Positions 5,836 to 7,320 of a stretch of DNA of 7,320 nt are shown here, piece by piece. The notes beneath the pieces are model-generated. The model was not told the DNA's origin and searched no databases. It saw nothing but the letters and a program-made list of their open reading frames with translations. Source of the DNA: Chloroflexota bacterium. GTDB taxonomy: Bacteria > Chloroflexota > Limnocylindria > QHBO01. The position numbers were made by a program, and so were the translations under genes. The DNA lies in contig VBKA01000119.1 of assembly GCA_005879815.1 (NCBI GenBank), positions 1 to 7,320 of the forward strand. The letters are read 5' to 3'. The stretch's first letter is position 1, and each line of letters starts with the position of its first letter.

Positions 5836-7320
5836 CTAGCCCGCCGCTGCCAGCTCGGGGGCGACGGGCGTGGGCCGGCTGAGCCGTCGCGCCAGCAGCG
5901 GGCTGGCCTCGGAGTGGGCGTAGTCGACGACTCTTAGCCGAAGGCGCTCGATGCCCTGGAAGCTGTCGCGCTCGAGCGTTCCGACGAGGTCTATGGCATC
6001 CCCGGTTGCCGGGAGCTGCCGCTCGGCCGGGGCTCCGAACGCCATCCAGGCCCCTGCGCATGCGGAAGGCGATGTGGGCCTCGCTGGCTCCGACGCGCCG
6101 AGCCTGCGCCACCCGCATGCCCGTCACCGCCAAGACCGGCTCGGCGTTGCCCGGCCCATACGGCAGCAGACGTTCCAGCTGCGCAGCGAGGCTCCAATCC
6201 AGGCGGGATGATGGAAGGACAAGGTCGATGACCAGCTCTCCGGCCCGTTCGGCATGCGCCGCCCGCCACGGCGGGTACGGGCGTGGGAGCGTCCCAAAAG
6301 CGGCCGCGAAGGCCGGCCAGTTCGCTTCGAGCAGCGAGAAGCCTCCAGCCGCAGCGTGCCCGCCGCGCTTGGTCAGCAGCCCCGCGCAGGCCTCCAGCGC
6401 CGCTGCCACGTGGAAGTCCGCCGGGGCGCGGACCGAGCCGCGCAGCTCGTCGCCGACTGCGCACACCACGCCGACTGGCCGCGCAAGCTGGTCCGCGAGC
6501 CGCCCGGCTACCAGGCCGATGAGACCCGGCGCCCAGGCATCCTGCCGAAGCATGAGGGGACCATCGCCGGCCTGGCCATCCGCGAGCGCACGCGCCTCCT
6601 CGAGCGCGGTGCCGGTCAGCTCTCGCCGCCGCACGTGGACGGCATCGAGCTCGTCGGCGAGTCGTGAGGCCTCCTCGGGATCGTTCGAGACCAGCAGCTG
6701 AAGCGCGAGCTCCGCCTCCGCGATCCGCCCGGCGGCGTTGATGCGCGGCGCGATGCTGAACCCGAGGTCGCGAGCCGTGGGATGGGCAGGATCGCTTGTC
6801 GACCTGGCGAGCAGCGCGCGCAGCCCCGCGCGACTGGATGCGGCGAGCTCCTCGAGGCCGGCCCTGACGATGGCGCGCGACTCGCCGGTCATCGGCGCGA
6901 GGTCGGCGATGGTGCCGATTGCGGCCACGCCGGCGAGGTCCGCCACCGACAACCCGCGACGGCTGAGGAGCGCGGTCGCCAGCTTGTAGGCCAGCCCGGC
7001 CCCCGTCAGGTCCCGATCGGGGTAGGCGCAATCTGCGCGGTGCGGGTCGACGACCGCCGTCGCACGCGGCAGCATCGGTCCCGGGAGGTGGTGATCCGTG
7101 ACGATCACTTCGAGGCCGAGGGCGCGAGCAATCTCGACCTCGGTGACATTGGCAATGCCACAGTCGCAGGTGATCACGAGGCGCACGCCGCGCTGCGCCA
7201 GCACCTCCAACCCCGTGCGGGAGAGGCCGTATCCCTCCGACCAGCGGGACGGCACGTAGCGTTCCGGGTCGACCCCCAGGGCGCGCAGGCCGATCACCCA
7301 GACCGCGATGGCGCTGATGC
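5836..7320 (-). CDS. recJ: Single-stranded-DNA-specific exonuclease RecJ, 5' end off the window, with a frameshift near 6045-6075
   Basis: RecJ degrades single-stranded DNA 5' to 3' in recombinational and mismatch repair. The reading begins inside the DHH domain: the first full codon is at 7318 and gives ISAIAVW, so the motif I DxDxDG lies just outside. Counting from there, TCDCG is at 50-54, VTDHH at 73-77, GTIADLAPM at 135-143 and APRINAAGR at 190-198. The DHHA1 part has GLIGLVAGRL (265-274), RGSVRAPADFHVAAALEA (293-310) and GGHAAAGGF (319-327). The OB-fold region reaches HIAFRMRRG near 6055-6080. The frame then becomes unrelated and runs open into pyrF. The true C-terminus, starting about MAFGAPAERQ and including GTLERDSFQGIERLRLRV, continues in another frame from about 6045 to the TAG at 5836. 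A single base insertion (perhaps in the run of four G at 6051-6054), or loss of two bases, explains it. Total length with the missing start would be about 570 residues, normal for RecJ. Whether this is a real mutation or a sequence error cannot be told here. Confidence 0.93.

Noticed and set aside
6044..6075. Programmed ribosomal frameshift in recJ
   Set aside because: There is no classic slippery heptamer with a downstream structure that I can see, and RecJ is not known to use recoding; an error or mutation is simpler.

Overview
The window is high-GC bacterial chromosome in which every supported gene lies on the minus strand and is tightly packed. It is probably one long transcription unit running from the right edge to the left edge. 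In transcription order the genes are: recJ (5' end cut by the right edge), pyrF, tatA, tatC, a histone-deacetylase-superfamily amidohydrolase, rapZ, yvcK and whiA (3' end cut by the left edge). I see no RNA genes, mobile elements, CRISPR arrays or phage genes, and no gene-free stretch longer than about 85 bases.

Right part (about 4700-7320): recJ is a single-stranded-DNA exonuclease whose last ~70 codons are in a different frame from the rest, so there is a frameshift near 6045-6075. pyrF (OMP decarboxylase, pyrimidine synthesis) starts three bases after recJ stops. tatA follows after 53 bases.

Middle (about 2870-4650): tatA and tatC give a minimal two-component Tat translocase with no tatB in view. 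A perfect short hairpin lies between them. The tatC stop overlaps the start of the deacetylase-family gene (ATGA). An 82-base spacer then carries a TATACT -10 box, a palindrome over the expected transcription start, and a perfect 11-bp tandem repeat containing the rapZ Shine-Dalgarno site.

Left part (1 to about 2870): rapZ-yvcK-whiA, the trio widely conserved in Gram-positive and related phyla. rapZ and yvcK overlap by ATGA, and whiA starts eight bases after yvcK stops. RapZ and YvcK are linked in other bacteria to amino-sugar/UDP-GlcNAc and cell-envelope control. Here YvcK carries two N-terminal membrane helices, and RapZ carries an Arg/Thr/Pro-rich N-terminal extension.

Likely source: the GC content, the rapZ-yvcK-whiA trio in a Gram-positive-like arrangement and the membrane-anchored YvcK suggest a high-GC Chloroflexota lineage or a close relative. 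This is inference from gene content, with moderate to low confidence. No clearly new system stands out. The most unusual points are the deacetylase-family gene joined to tat and rapZ-yvcK-whiA, the promoter/palindrome/tandem-repeat cluster ahead of rapZ, and the recJ frameshift.
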